This document shows positions 1 to 10,479 of a stretch of DNA of 64,000 bases, piece after piece; position 1 is the first letter of the stretch; every line of letters begins with the position of its first letter. The notes under the pieces were generated by a model. That model did not search any database, was not told where the DNA came from, and worked only from the letters and a program-made list of their open reading frames with translations. The stretch comes from Phocoena phocoena (lineage: Eukaryota > Chordata > Mammalia > Artiodactyla > Phocoenidae). The position numbers and the translations under genes were made by a program. Where the stretch lies: assembly GCF_963924675.1 (NCBI RefSeq), contig NW_027077396.1:434001-498000 (forward strand), given 5' to 3'.

Positions 1-454
1 TTTACTAACAGTCTCCCTGCTTGGAGAGTCAGTGCCTTTAACCTCCTGTTTGGCACAGCTTGCAATTTCTGTGCAAGATGAACAGGAATAGGGAGAACCA
101 ATGAGAGACTAGCTGTAGGTGTCTGCACGGGCAAATGTAACGCTCATTTCCCACCAGGAAGAGGAATTTACCAAAGGCTCAGCATGCCCTGCCCGAAACA
201 GATTAGGGCCTGAAGCAATCCTGCGGTTTTGTGCCCAGTTCACAAGAAAGCGAGTTGAAGAAAGGAGCTCAGGGGCACTGTAATTCACAAACCTGCAGAG
301 TTATAAATGACAGCTATCCTCCAAAAATATATTGAAGTAAGCCTGCGAAGGGGACTTGAAAGCGGGGCAGAATTTCTGGAAAACGATTGCAGGGGGTAGA
401 CTGGAATTGCCCTGAAAGCATAGGAAAAGAGGCAGAACGTCGACAATGATGCAC

Positions 455-526
455 TTGGCCAAAAAGGGCGTATGCGTTTTTTCCTGAATATATTCAGGAA
501 AAAACGCATACGCCCTTTTTGGCCAA
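455..526. repeat. Perfect 72-bp palindrome (unit 1; at offset 455-526 of every unit)
   Basis: Bases 455-490 are the exact reverse complement of 491-526, so the element has two 36-bp arms and no loop. It begins ttggccaaaaaggg, carries a T6 tract, centres on gaatatattc, and ends ccctttttggccaa. Pairing stops at c454/c527. No target-site duplication is obvious in the flanks. The same element lies at unit start +454 to +525 in all 37 units. It is exact in 33; units 4, 14, 24 and 25 carry five substitutions between them. It could extrude as a cruciform in DNA or fold into a 36-bp hairpin in RNA. No function is shown by the sequence. Confidence 0.97.
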
Positions 527-530
527 CCAA

Positions 531-1406
531 GCAAGCCTGTAAAGGAAATCTGCACTACAATGAAGTCTCACTGCCCCCCGGGCAAGAGGGCCATCTGAAA
601 AAAGTGTAAAATCCAGAAAGGTAGGACAGGATATGGAGAACAGGGAGCCTTGTTATGCTGATTGGCAGGATGTAAATTGCCAGCAGCCAGCCTGGAGAAG
701 TGTATGGTGTTTCCTGAAACACATAAGAAACAAAGCAACACAGTCTATGGCACTTCCACTTATGGTCCTATAGCTTACGGAAATTAAAATCAAAAACAGA
801 CAGCCACCCCAATATTTGGGACGGCTGTGTTCACAAGAAGCTCGTCTACAGTAACAGGTAAATATCCCAGAAAGCAAAATATGGATAAAGAAGTTGTGGC
901 ACGTACGTACAATGCAATATCACTCAGCAATGAAATCTGTGTCATCAGGCCCGTAGCGGCATAGTGAGTGGATGCAGGTACGGTGATTCTACGTGAACTA
1001 CGTCACACAGAAAAAGAAACATCATAAGATATCACTAATACACGGAATGTAAACTTGACTACACATGAACTGAATTACAAAACAGAACAGGGTCTCAAAT
1101 TTAGAAAACCAACTAGTGCTTGCTTATGGGGAAAGGTGCGTTGGGGTGCTTCATAAAACCAGAGACTGAAATTAGCACAGATAACTTTCCATAAGCCAAA
1201 TATGTAATAGACAAGACCTACTCCTTGCTCAACGAAATGGACCCAACACCACATATTCAACGCCTAGGAATATACCTGACTAGGAAGAATCTTAAAACCC
1301 ATGGATATATATGTCTCCGTAAGAGAATCAAGCGTGTGTACAGCGGCATAAACGCAGCAGTGAAAATCCGATAAATCCCATTATCAAAATAAATTTCAAA
1401 AAAAAA
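531..1406 (+). mobile_element. LINE-1 3' end embedded in the monomer (type A example, unit 1)
   Basis: The segment follows, in order, the end of a mammalian L1 ORF2 and its 3'UTR. Recognisable pieces are ctacaatgaagtctcac (L1 ctacaatgaggtaccac), gatatggagaacaggga, ggatgtaaattgccagcag, ccccaatattt, atggataaagaag, tacaatgcaatatcactcag, gaaaaagaaacatcata, agatatcac, gaactgaattacaaaacag and a final A9 run at 1398-1406. The spacing also matches. The ORF2 frame is destroyed by stops and small indels, so it cannot encode a product. It lies in sense orientation on the + strand. The same segment occupies offsets ~531-1406 in every unit. The comparison was made from memory of artiodactyl/cetacean L1 sequence, so the 5' boundary is approximate. 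Confidence 0.87.
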
Positions 1407-2047
1407 TCATAAAGACAGTGAAATAGAGAGCAATTCTTAAATAATTCACTCAGGGCATGTGATGCAACCGGGATTTAACACATCTACACCCAGAGCTGGT
1501 TGAGACATAAGGCTGGACACTTCAGGCTGATAGCATTGGTGAGTTTCGGTGAGCAAATGCAGACCCTTTGAAGTCATACTGCATGGTACCCATTCCATGG
1601 GTCCCAACTCTCCAGGTTCAAGGGATTCTTCCTCCAGCTAAAACATGCATGGGAAACCAAGAGTATCGTCCACCATGTGATTGGGAAATGATTTAAAATG
1701 CATCTCAGTTTTCGTATCCTGGTCCTCGGGTTCACCATTCCAGATGCTTTACTAACACTCTCCCCGCTTGGAGAGTCAGTGCCTTTAACCTCCTCTTTGG
1801 CACAGCTTGCAATTTCTGTGCAAAATGAACAGGAATAGGGAGAACCAATGAGAGACTAGCTGTAGGTGTCTGCACGGGCAAATGTAACGCTCATTGCCCA
1901 CCAGGAAGAGGAATTAAACAAAGGCTCAGTGTGCCCTGCTGGAAACAGATTAGGGCCTGAAGCAATCCTGCGGTTTTGTGCCCAGCTCACAAGAAAGCGA
2001 GTTGAAGAAAGGAGCTCAGGGGCACTGTAATTCACAAACCTGCAGAG
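1407..2047. other. Non-L1 half of the repeat, between the A-tail and the L1-like region of the next unit
   Basis: About 640 bases from the end of the L1 A-tail to offset ~300 of the next unit show no similarity to any element, gene or RNA that I recognise. No reading frame of meaningful length is present. Visible structure is limited to short inverted repeats, such as a 7-bp stem at 1757-1776. The weakly L1 ORF2-like piece (cctccaaaaatatattgaa near offset 313) begins just downstream. The same stretch recurs in each unit at offsets 1407-1747 plus 1-300. Confidence 0.6.
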
Positions 2048-3494
2048 TTATAAATGACAGCTTTCCTCCAAAAATATATTGAAGTAAGCCTGCGAAGGGG
2101 ACTTGAAAGCGGGGCAGAATTTCAGGAAAACGATTGCAGGGGGTAGACTGGAATTGCCCTGAAAGCATAGGAAAAGAGGCAGAACGTCGACAATGATGCA
2201 CTTGGCCAAAAAGGGCGTATGCGTTTTTTCCTGAATATATTCAGGAAAAAACGCATACGCCCTTTTTGGCCAACCAAGCAAGCCTGTAAATGAAATCTGC
2301 ACTACAATGAAGTCTCACTGCCCCCCTGGCAAAAGGGCCATCTGAAAAAAGTGTAAAATCCAGAAAGGTAGGACAGGATATGGAGAACAGGGAGCCTTGT
2401 TATGCTGATTGGCAGGATGTAAATTGCCAGCAGCCACCCTGGAGAAGTGTATGGTGTTTCCTGAAACACGAAAGAAACAAAGCAACACAGCCTATGGCAC
2501 TTCCACTTATGGTCCTATAGCTTACGGAAATTAAAATCAAAAACAGACAGCCACCCCAATATTTGAGACGGCTGTGTTCACAAGAAGCTCGTCTACAGTA
2601 TCAGGTAAATATCCCAGAAAGCAAAAAATGGATAAAGAACTTGTGGCATGTACGTACAATGCAATATCACTCAGCAATGAAATCTGTGTCATCAGGCCCA
2701 TAGCGGCATAGTGAGTGGATGCAGGTACGGTGATTCTACGTGAACTACGTCACACAGAAAAAGAAACATCATAAGATATCACGAATACACGGAATGTAAA
2801 CTTGACTACACATGAACTGAATTACAAAACAGAACAGGGCCTCAAATTTAGAAAACCAACTAGTGCTTGCTTATGGGGAAAGGTGCCTTGGGGTGCTGCA
2901 TAAAACCAGAGACTGAAATTAGCACAGATAACTTTCCATAAGCCCAATATGTAATAGACAAGACCTACTCCTTGCTCAACGAAATGGACCCAACACCACA
3001 TATTCAACGCCTAGGAATATACCTGACTAGGAAGAATCTTAAAACCCATGGATATATATGTCTCCGTAAGAGAATCAAGGGTGTGTACAGCGGCCGAAAG
3101 GCAGCAGTGAAAATCCGATAAATCCCATTATCAAAATAAATTTCGAAAACAAAACACAAAGACAGTGAAATAGAGAGCAATTCTTAAATAATTCACTCAG
3201 GGCATGTGATGCAACCGGGATTGACCACATCTACACCCAGAGCTGGTTGAGACATAAGGCTGGACACTTCAGGCTGATAGCATTGGTGAGTTTAGGTGAG
3301 CAAATGCACACCCTTTGAAGTCATACTGTATGGTACCTATTCCATGGGTCCCAACTCTTCAGGTTCAAGGAATTCTTCCTCCAGCTAAAACATGCATGTG
3401 AAACCCACAGTATGGTCCACCGTGTTATGGGGAAATGATTTAAAATGCATCTCAGTTTTCGTATCCTGGTCCTCGGGATCACCATTCCAGATGA
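1748..3494 (+). repeat. Satellite unit 2, type B
   Basis: Reference B unit. Diagnostic B states are cactctccccgc at the start, cagctttcc, aaatgaaatc, cagccaccctgg, acgaaagaaac, gtatcagg, gccttggggtgctgcat, ggccgaaaggc, gattgaccac, tgtatggtaccta and cgtgttatgggg. It shares gcatgtacg and acagaacagggcctc with unit 4 only; later B units read gcacgtacg and atagaaaagggtctc. Confidence 0.96.
2278..3154 (+). mobile_element. LINE-1 3' end embedded in the monomer (type B example, unit 2)
   Basis: This is the same L1-derived segment in the B-type monomer. It differs from type A at aaatgaaat (A: aaaggaaat), cacgaaagaaac (A: cacataagaaac), gagacggc, gtatcagg, cccatagcgg, acgaatacac and gccttggggtgctgcat. 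The A-rich tail is interrupted as tttcgaaaacaaaacac, whereas type A keeps A9. Confidence 0.85.
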
Positions 3495-5241
3495 TTTACT
3501 AACAGTCTCCCTGCTTGGAGAGTCAGTGCCTTTAACCTCCTGTTTGGCACAGCTTGCAATTTCTGTGCAAGATGAACAGGAATAGGGAGAACCAATGAGA
3601 GACTAGCTGTAAGTGTCTGCACGGGCAAATGTAACGCTCATTTCCCACCAGGAAGAGGAATTTACCAAAGGCTCAGCATGCCCTGCCCGAAACAGATTAG
3701 GGCCTGAAGCAATCCTGCGGTTTTGTGCCCAGTTCACAAGAAAGCGAGTTGAAGAAAGGAGCTCAGGGGCACTGTAATTCACAAACCTGCAGAGTTATAA
3801 ATGACAGCTATCCTCCAAAAATATATTGAAGTAAGCCTGCGAAGGGGACTTGAAAGCGGGGCAGAATTTCTGGAAAACGATTGCAGGGGGTAGACTGGAA
3901 TTGCCCTGAAAGCATAGGAAAAGAGGCAGAACGTCGACAATGATGCACTTGGCCAAAAAGGGCGTATGCGTTTTTTCCTGAATATATTCAGGAAAAAACG
4001 CATACGCCCTTTTTGGCCAACCAAGCAAGCCTGTAAAGGAAATCTGCACTACAATGAAGTCTCACTGCCCCCCGGGCAAGAGGGCCATCTGAAAAAAGTG
4101 TAAAATCCAGAAAGTAGGACAGGATATGGAGAACAGGGAGCCTTGTTATGCTGATTGGCAGGATGTAAAATTGCCAGCAGCCAGCCTGGAGAAGTGTATG
4201 GTGTTTCCTGAAACACATAAGAAACAAAGCAACACAGTCTATGGCACTTCCACTTATGGTCCTATAGCTTACGGAAATTAAAATCAAAAACAGACAGCCA
4301 CCCCAATATTTGGGACGGCTGTGTTCACAAGAAGCTCGTCTACAGTAACAGGTAAATATCCCAGAAAGCAAAATATGGATAAAGAAGTTGTGGCACGTAC
4401 GTACAATGCAATATCACTCAGCAATGAAATCTGTGTCATCAGGCCCGTAGCGGCATAGTGAGTGGATGCAGGTACGGTGATTCTACGTGAACTACGTCAC
4501 ACAGAAAAAGAAACATCATAAGATATCACTAATACACGGAATGTAAACTTGACTACACATGAACTGAATTACAAAACAGAACAGGGTCTCAAATTTAGAA
4601 AACCAACTAGTGCTTGCTTATGGGGAAAGGTGCCTTGGGGGTGCTGCATAAAACCAGAGACTGAAATTAGCACAGATAACTTTCCATAAGCCAAATATGT
4701 AATAGACAAGACCTACTCCTTGCTCAACGAAATGGACCCAACACCACATATTCAACGCCTAGGAATATACCTGACTAGGAAGAATCTTAAAACCCATGGA
4801 TATATATGTCTCCGTAAGAGAATCAAGCGTGTGTACAGCGGCATAAACGCAGCAGTGAAAATCCGATAAATCCCATTATCAAAATAAATTTCAAAAAAAA
4901 ATCATAAAGACAGTGAAATAGAGAGCAATTCTTAAATAATTCACTCAGGGCATGTGATGCAACCGGGATTTAACACATCTACACCCAGAGCTGGTTGAGA
5001 CATAAGGCTGGACACTTCAGGCTGATAGCATTGGTGAGTTTCGGTGAGCAAATGCAGACCCTTTGAAGTCATACTGCATGGTACCCATTCCATGGGTCCC
5101 AACTCTCCAGGTTCAAGGGATTCTTCCTCCAGCTAAAACATGCATGGGAAACCAAGAGTATCGTCCACCATGTGATTGGGAAATGATTTAAAATGCATCT
5201 CAGTTTTCGTATCCTGTCCTCGGGTTCACCATTCCAGATGC
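3495..5241 (+). repeat. Satellite unit 3, type A
   Basis: A-type with the aatttctgg variant of unit 1. It carries four single-base indels: loss near 4114, gain near 4170, gain near 4641 and loss near 5216, which cancel in length. At 4632-4648 it has a short B-like patch (ccttggggg, gctgcat) in an A background. Confidence 0.95.
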
Positions 5242-6985
5242 TTTACTAACACTCTCCCCGCTTGGAGAGTCAGTGCCTTTAACCTCCTCTTTGGCACAGC
5301 TTGCAATTTCTGTGCAAAATGAACAGGAATAGGGAGAACCAATGAGAGACTAGCTGTAGGTGTCTGCACGGGCAAATGTAACGCTCATTGCCCACCAGGA
5401 AGAGGAATTAAACAAAGGCTCAGTGTGCCCTGCTGGAAACAGATTAGGGCCTGAAGCAATCCTGCGGTTTTGTGCCCAGCTCACAAGAAAGCGAGTTGAA
5501 GAAAGGAGCTCAGGGGCACTGTAATTCACAAACCTGCAGAGTTATAAATGACAGCTTTCCTCCAAAAATATATTGAAGTAAGCCTGCGAAGGGGACTTGA
5601 AAGCGGGGCAGAATTTCAGGAAAACGATTGCAGGGGGGTAGACTGGAATTGCCCTGAAAGCATAGGAAAAGAGGCAGAACGTCGAAAAGATGCACTTGGC
5701 CAAAAAGGGCGTATGCGTTTTTTCCTGAATATATTCAGGAAAAAACGCATACGCCCTTTTTGGCGAACCAAGCAAGCCTGTAAATGAAATCTGCACTACA
5801 ATGAAGTCTCATGCCCCCTGGCAAAGGGCCATCTGAAAAAAAGTGTAAAATCCAGAAAGGTAGGACAGGATATGGAGAACAGGGAGCCTTGTAATGCTGA
5901 TTGGCAGATGTAAATTGCCAGCAGCCACCCTGGAGAAGTGTATGGTGTTTCCTGAAACACGAAAGAAACAAAGCAACACAGCCTATGGCACTTCCACTTA
6001 TGGTCCTATAGCTTACGGAAATTAAAATCAAAAACAGACAGCCACCCCAATATTTGAGACGGCTGTGTTCACAAGAAGCTCGTCTACAGTATCAGGTAAA
6101 TATCCCAGAAAGCAAAAAATGGATAAAGAACTTGTGGCATGTACGTACAATGCAATATCACTCAGCAATGAAATCTGTGTCATCAGGCCCATAGCGGCAT
6201 AGTGAGTGGATGCAGGTACGGTGATTCTACGTGAACTACGTCACACAGAAAAAGAAACATCATAAGATATCACGAATACACGGAATGTAAACTTGACTAC
6301 ACATGAACTGAATTACAAAACAGAACAGGGCCTCAAATTTAGAAAACCAACTAGTGCTTGCTTATGGGGAAAGGTGCCTTGGGGTGCTGCATAAAACCAG
6401 AGACTGAAATTAGCACAGATAACTTTCCATAAGCCCAATATGTAATAGACAAGACCTACTCCTTGCTCAACGAAATGGACCCAACACCACATATTCAACG
6501 CGTAGGAATATACCTGACTAGGAAAAATCTTAAAACCCATGGATATATATGTCTCCGTAAGAGAATCAAGGGTGTGTACAGCGGCCGAAAGGCAGCAGTG
6601 AAGATCCGATAAATCCCATTATCAAAATAAATTTCGAAAACAAAACACAAAGACAGTGAAATAGAGAGCAATTCTTAAATAATTCACTCAGGGCATGTGA
6701 TGCAACCGGGATTGACCACATCTACACCCAGAGCTGGTTGAGACATAAGGCTGGACACTTCAGGCTGATAGCATTGGTGAGTTTAGGTGAGCAAATGCAC
6801 ACCCTTTGAAGTCATACTGTATGGTACCTATTCCATGGGTCCCAACTCTTCAGGTTCAAGGGATTCTTCCTCCAGCTAAAACATGCATGTGAAACCCACA
6901 GTATGGTCCACCGTGTTATGGGGAAATGATTTAAAATGCATCTCAGTTTTCGTATCCTGGTCCTCGGGTTCACCATTCCAGATGA
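5242..6985 (+). repeat. Satellite unit 4, type B (1,744 bp)
   Basis: B-type, paired with unit 2 by gcatgtacg and gggcctc. Net three bases short: gain near 5638, loss near 5686, losses near 5812, 5816 and 5822, gain near 5840, loss near 5909. It also has substitutions such as cgcgtagg near 6500. Confidence 0.95.
5696..5767. repeat. 72-bp palindrome, unit 4, one mismatch
   Basis: The right arm reads ttggcgaa instead of ttggccaa, with g at 5765 where the intact element has c, so one pair near the outer end of the stem is lost. This unit also carries most of the indels of the 4.1-5.9 kb cluster, so the change may be a consensus error. Confidence 0.9.
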
Positions 6986-8732
6986 TTTACTAACAGTCTC
7001 CCTGCTTGGAGAGTCAGTGCCTTTAACCTCCTGTTTGGCACAGCTTGCAATTTCTGTGCAAGATGAACAGGAATAGGGAGAACCAATGAGAGACTAGCTG
7101 TAGGTGTCTGCACGGGCAAATGTAACGCTCATTTCCCACCAGGAAGAGGAATTTACCAAAGGCTCAGCATGCCCTGCCCGAAACAGATTAGGGCCTGAAG
7201 CAATCCTGCGGTTTTGTGCCCAGTTCACAAGAAAGCGAGTTGAAGAAAGGAGCTCAGGGGCACTGTAATTCACAAACCTGCAGAGTTATAAATGACAGCT
7301 ATCCTCCAAAAATATATTGAAGTAAGCCTGCGAAGGGGACTTGAAAGCGGGGCAGAATTTCAGGAAAACGATTGCAGGGGGTAGACTGGAATTGCCCTGA
7401 AAGCATAGGAAAAGAGGCAGAACGTCGACAATGATGCACTTGGCCAAAAAGGGCGTATGCGTTTTTTCCTGAATATATTCAGGAAAAAACGCATACGCCC
7501 TTTTTGGCCAACCAAGCAAGCCTGTAAAGGAAATCTGCACTACAATGAAGTCTCACTGCCCCCCGGGCAAGAGGGCCATCTGAAAAAAGTGTAAAATCCA
7601 GAAAGGTAGGACAGGATATGGAGAACAGGGAGCCTTGTTATGCTGATTGGCAGGATGTAAATTGCCAGCAGCCAGCCTGGAGAAGTGTATGGTGTTTCCT
7701 GAAACACATAAGAAACAAAGCAACACAGTCTATGGCACTTCCACTTATGGTCCTATAGCTTACGGAAATTAAAATCAAAAACAGACAGCCACCCCAATAT
7801 TTGGGACGGCTGTGTTCACAAGAAGCTCGTCTACAGTAACAGGTAAATATCCCAGAAAGCAAAATATGGATAAAGAAGTTGTGGCACGTACGTACAATGC
7901 AATATCACTCAGCAATGAAATCTGTGTCATCAGGCCCGTAGCGGCATAGTGAGTGGATGCAGGTACGGTGATTCTACGTGAACTACGTCACACAGAAAAA
8001 GAAACATCATAAGATATCACTAATACACGGAATGTAAACTTGACTACACATGAACTGAATTACAAAACAGAACAGGGTCTCAAATTTAGAAAACCAACTA
8101 GTGCTTGCTTATGGGGAAAGGTGCGTTGGGGTGCTTCATAAAACCAGAGACTGAAATTAGCACAGATAACTTTCCATAAGCCAAATATGTAATAGACAAG
8201 ACCTACTCCTTGCTCAACGAAATGGACCCAACACCACATATTCAACGCCTAGGAATATACCTGACTAGGAAGAATCTTAAAACCCATGGATATATATGTC
8301 TCCGTAAGAGAATCAAGCGTGTGTACAGCGGCATAAACGCAGCAGTGAAAATCCGATAAATCCCATTATCAAAATAAATTTCAAAAAAAAATCATAAAGA
8401 CAGTGAAATAGAGAGCAATTCTTAAATAATTCACTCAGGGCATGTGATGCAACCGGGATTTAACACATCTACACCCAGAGCTGGTTGAGACATAAGGCTG
8501 GACACTTCAGGCTGATAGCATTGGTGAGTTTCGGTGAGCAAATGCAGACCCTTTGAAGTCATACTGCATGGTACCCATTCCATGGGTCCCAACTCTCCAG
8601 GTTCAAGGGATTCTTCCTCCAGCTAAAACATGCATGGGAAACCAAGAGTATCGTCCACCATGTGATTGGGAAATGATTTAAAATGCATCTCAGTTTTCGT
8701 ATCCTGGTCCTCGGGTTCACCATTCCAGATGC
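6986..8732 (+). repeat. Satellite unit 5, type A
   Basis: Clean A-type with aatttcagg, the common A state. No private change stands out. Confidence 0.96.
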
Positions 8733-10479
8733 TTTACTAACACTCTCCCCGCTTGGAGAGTCAGTGCCTTTAACCTCCTCTTTGGCACAGCTTGCAATTT
8801 CTGTGCAAAATGAACAGGAATAGGGAGAACCAATGAGAGACTAGCTGTAGGTGTCTGCACGGGCAAATGTAACGCTCATTGCCCACCAGGAAGAGGAATT
8901 AAACAAAGGCTCAGTGTGCCCTGCTGGAAACAGATTAGGGCCTGAAGCAATCCTGCGGTTTTGTGCCCAGCTCACAAGAAAGCGAGTTGAAGAAAGGAGC
9001 TCAGGGGCACTGTAATTCACAAACCTGCAGAGTTATAAATGACAGCTTTCCTCCAAAAATATATTGAAGTAAGCCTGCGAAGGGGACTTGAAAGCGGGGC
9101 AGAATTTCAGGAAAACGATTGCAGGGGGTAGACTGGAATTGCCCTGAAAGCATAGGAAAAGAGGCAGAACGTCGACAATGATGCACTTGGCCAAAAAGGG
9201 CGTATGCGTTTTTTCCTGAATATATTCAGGAAAAAACGCATACGCCCTTTTTGGCCAACCAAGCAAGCCTGTAAATGAAATCTGCACTACAATGAAGTCT
9301 CACTGCCCCCCTGGCAAAAGGGCCATCTGAAAAAAGTGTAAAATCCAGAAAGGTAGGACAGGATATGGAGAACAGGGAGCCTTGTTATGCTGATTGGCAG
9401 GATGTAAATTGCCAGCAGCCACCCTGGAGAAGTGTATGGTGTTTCCTGAAACACGAAAGAAACAAAGCAACACAGCCTATGGCACTTCCACTTATGGTCC
9501 TATAGCTTACGGAAATTAAAATCAAAAACAGACAGCCACCCCAATATTTGAGACGGCTGTGTTCACAAGAAGCTCGTCTACAGTATCAGGTAAATATCCC
9601 AGAAAGCAAAAAATGGATAAAGAACTTGTGGCACGTACGTACAATGCAATATCACTCAGCAATGAAATCTGTGTCATCAGGCCCATAGCGGCATAGTGAG
9701 TGGATGCAGGTACGGTGATTCTACGTGAACTACGTCACACAGAAAAAGAAACATCATAAGATATCACGAATACACGGAATGTAAACTTGACTACACATGA
9801 ACTGAATTACAAAATAGAAAAGGGTCTCAAATTTAGAAAACCAACTAGTGCTTGCTTATGGGGAAAGGTGCCTTGGGGTGCTGCATAAAACCAGAGACTG
9901 AAATTAGCACAGATAACTTTCCATAAGCCCAATATGTAATAGACAAGACCTACTCCTTGCTCAACGAAAAGGACCCAACACCACATATTCAACGCCTAGG
10001 AATATACCTGACTAGGAAGAATCTTAAAACCCATGGATATATATGTCTCCGTAAGAGAATCAAGGGTGTGTACAGCGGCCGAAAGGCAGCAGTGAAAATC
10101 CGATAAATCCCATTATCAAAATAAATTTCGAAAACAAAACACAAAGACAGTGAAATAGGGAGCAATTCTTAAATAATTCACTCAGGGCATGTGATGCAAC
10201 CGGGATTGACCACATCTACACCCAGAGCTGGTTGAGACATAAGGCTGGACACTTCAGGCTGATAGCATTGGTGAGTTTAGGTGAGCAAATGCACACCCTT
10301 TGAAGTCATACTGTATGGTACCTATTCCATGGGTCCCAACTCTTCAGGTTCAAGGGATTCTTCCTCCAGCTAAAACATGCATGTGAAACCCACAGTATGG
10401 TCCACCGTGTTATGGGGAAATGATTTAAAATGCATCTCAGTTTTCGTATCCTGGTCCTCGGGTTCACCATTCCAGATGC
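8733..10479 (+). repeat. Satellite unit 6, type B
   Basis: B-type and the first unit with the atagaaaagggtctc state that most later B units share. Private changes include acgaaaagg near 9965 and aatagggag near 10155. Confidence 0.96.

Larger units (their letters stand above)
1..1747 (+). repeat. Satellite unit 1, type A
   Basis: Reference A unit. Diagnostic A states are cagctatcc, aaaggaaatc, cccgggcaagagg, cagccagcctgg, acataagaaac, gggacggc, gtaacagg, cccgtagcgg, gcgttggggtgcttcat, gcataaacgc, gatttaacac, tgcatggtaccca and catgtgattggg. It shares the rare aatttctgg near offset 375 with units 3, 26 and 37. Confidence 0.96.

Noticed and set aside
455..526. The palindrome as an intrinsic transcription terminator
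   Set aside because: It has a stem and a T6 tract, but the T tract is inside the stem, the context is a mammalian satellite, and there are no bacterial genes nearby.
301..555. An 84-residue minus-strand reading frame starting MQISF and found in every unit (also 61-, 74- and 81-residue frames)
   Set aside because: They recur only because the DNA recurs. The 84-residue frame runs through both arms of the palindrome. Frames of other sizes appear or vanish with single substitutions. No protein family, start context or codon bias supports translation.
1215..1245. A CENP-B box candidate on the minus strand (tttcgttgagcaaggag)
   Set aside because: Only the first eight bases follow the CENP-B box. 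The required A and CGGG core in the second half is missing. Other ttcg and cggg sites in the unit also lack the right spacing, so I saw no canonical CENP-B box on either strand.
1531..1630. Pol III A-box-like tagcattggtg and B-box-like ggttcaagggattc, suggesting a tRNA-derived SINE
   Set aside because: The B-box match has extra bases, the spacing of ~85 bp is longer than usual, and no tRNA fold or SINE body is recognisable around them.
3988..4371. A 127-residue minus-strand frame, the longest in the window
   Set aside because: It exists only because of single-base indels in the suspect 4.1-5.9 kb stretch; the same region in other A units gives a 74-residue frame.
4632..4648. B-like patch (ccttggggg, gctgcat) in A unit 3 as a gene-conversion tract
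   Set aside because: It is very short and coincides with a one-base insertion in the low-quality stretch, so a consensus error is at least as likely.
5548..5787. A 79-residue plus-strand frame starting MTAFL
   Set aside because: Unique to unit 4 and created by its indels. It crosses the palindrome and has no recognisable domain.
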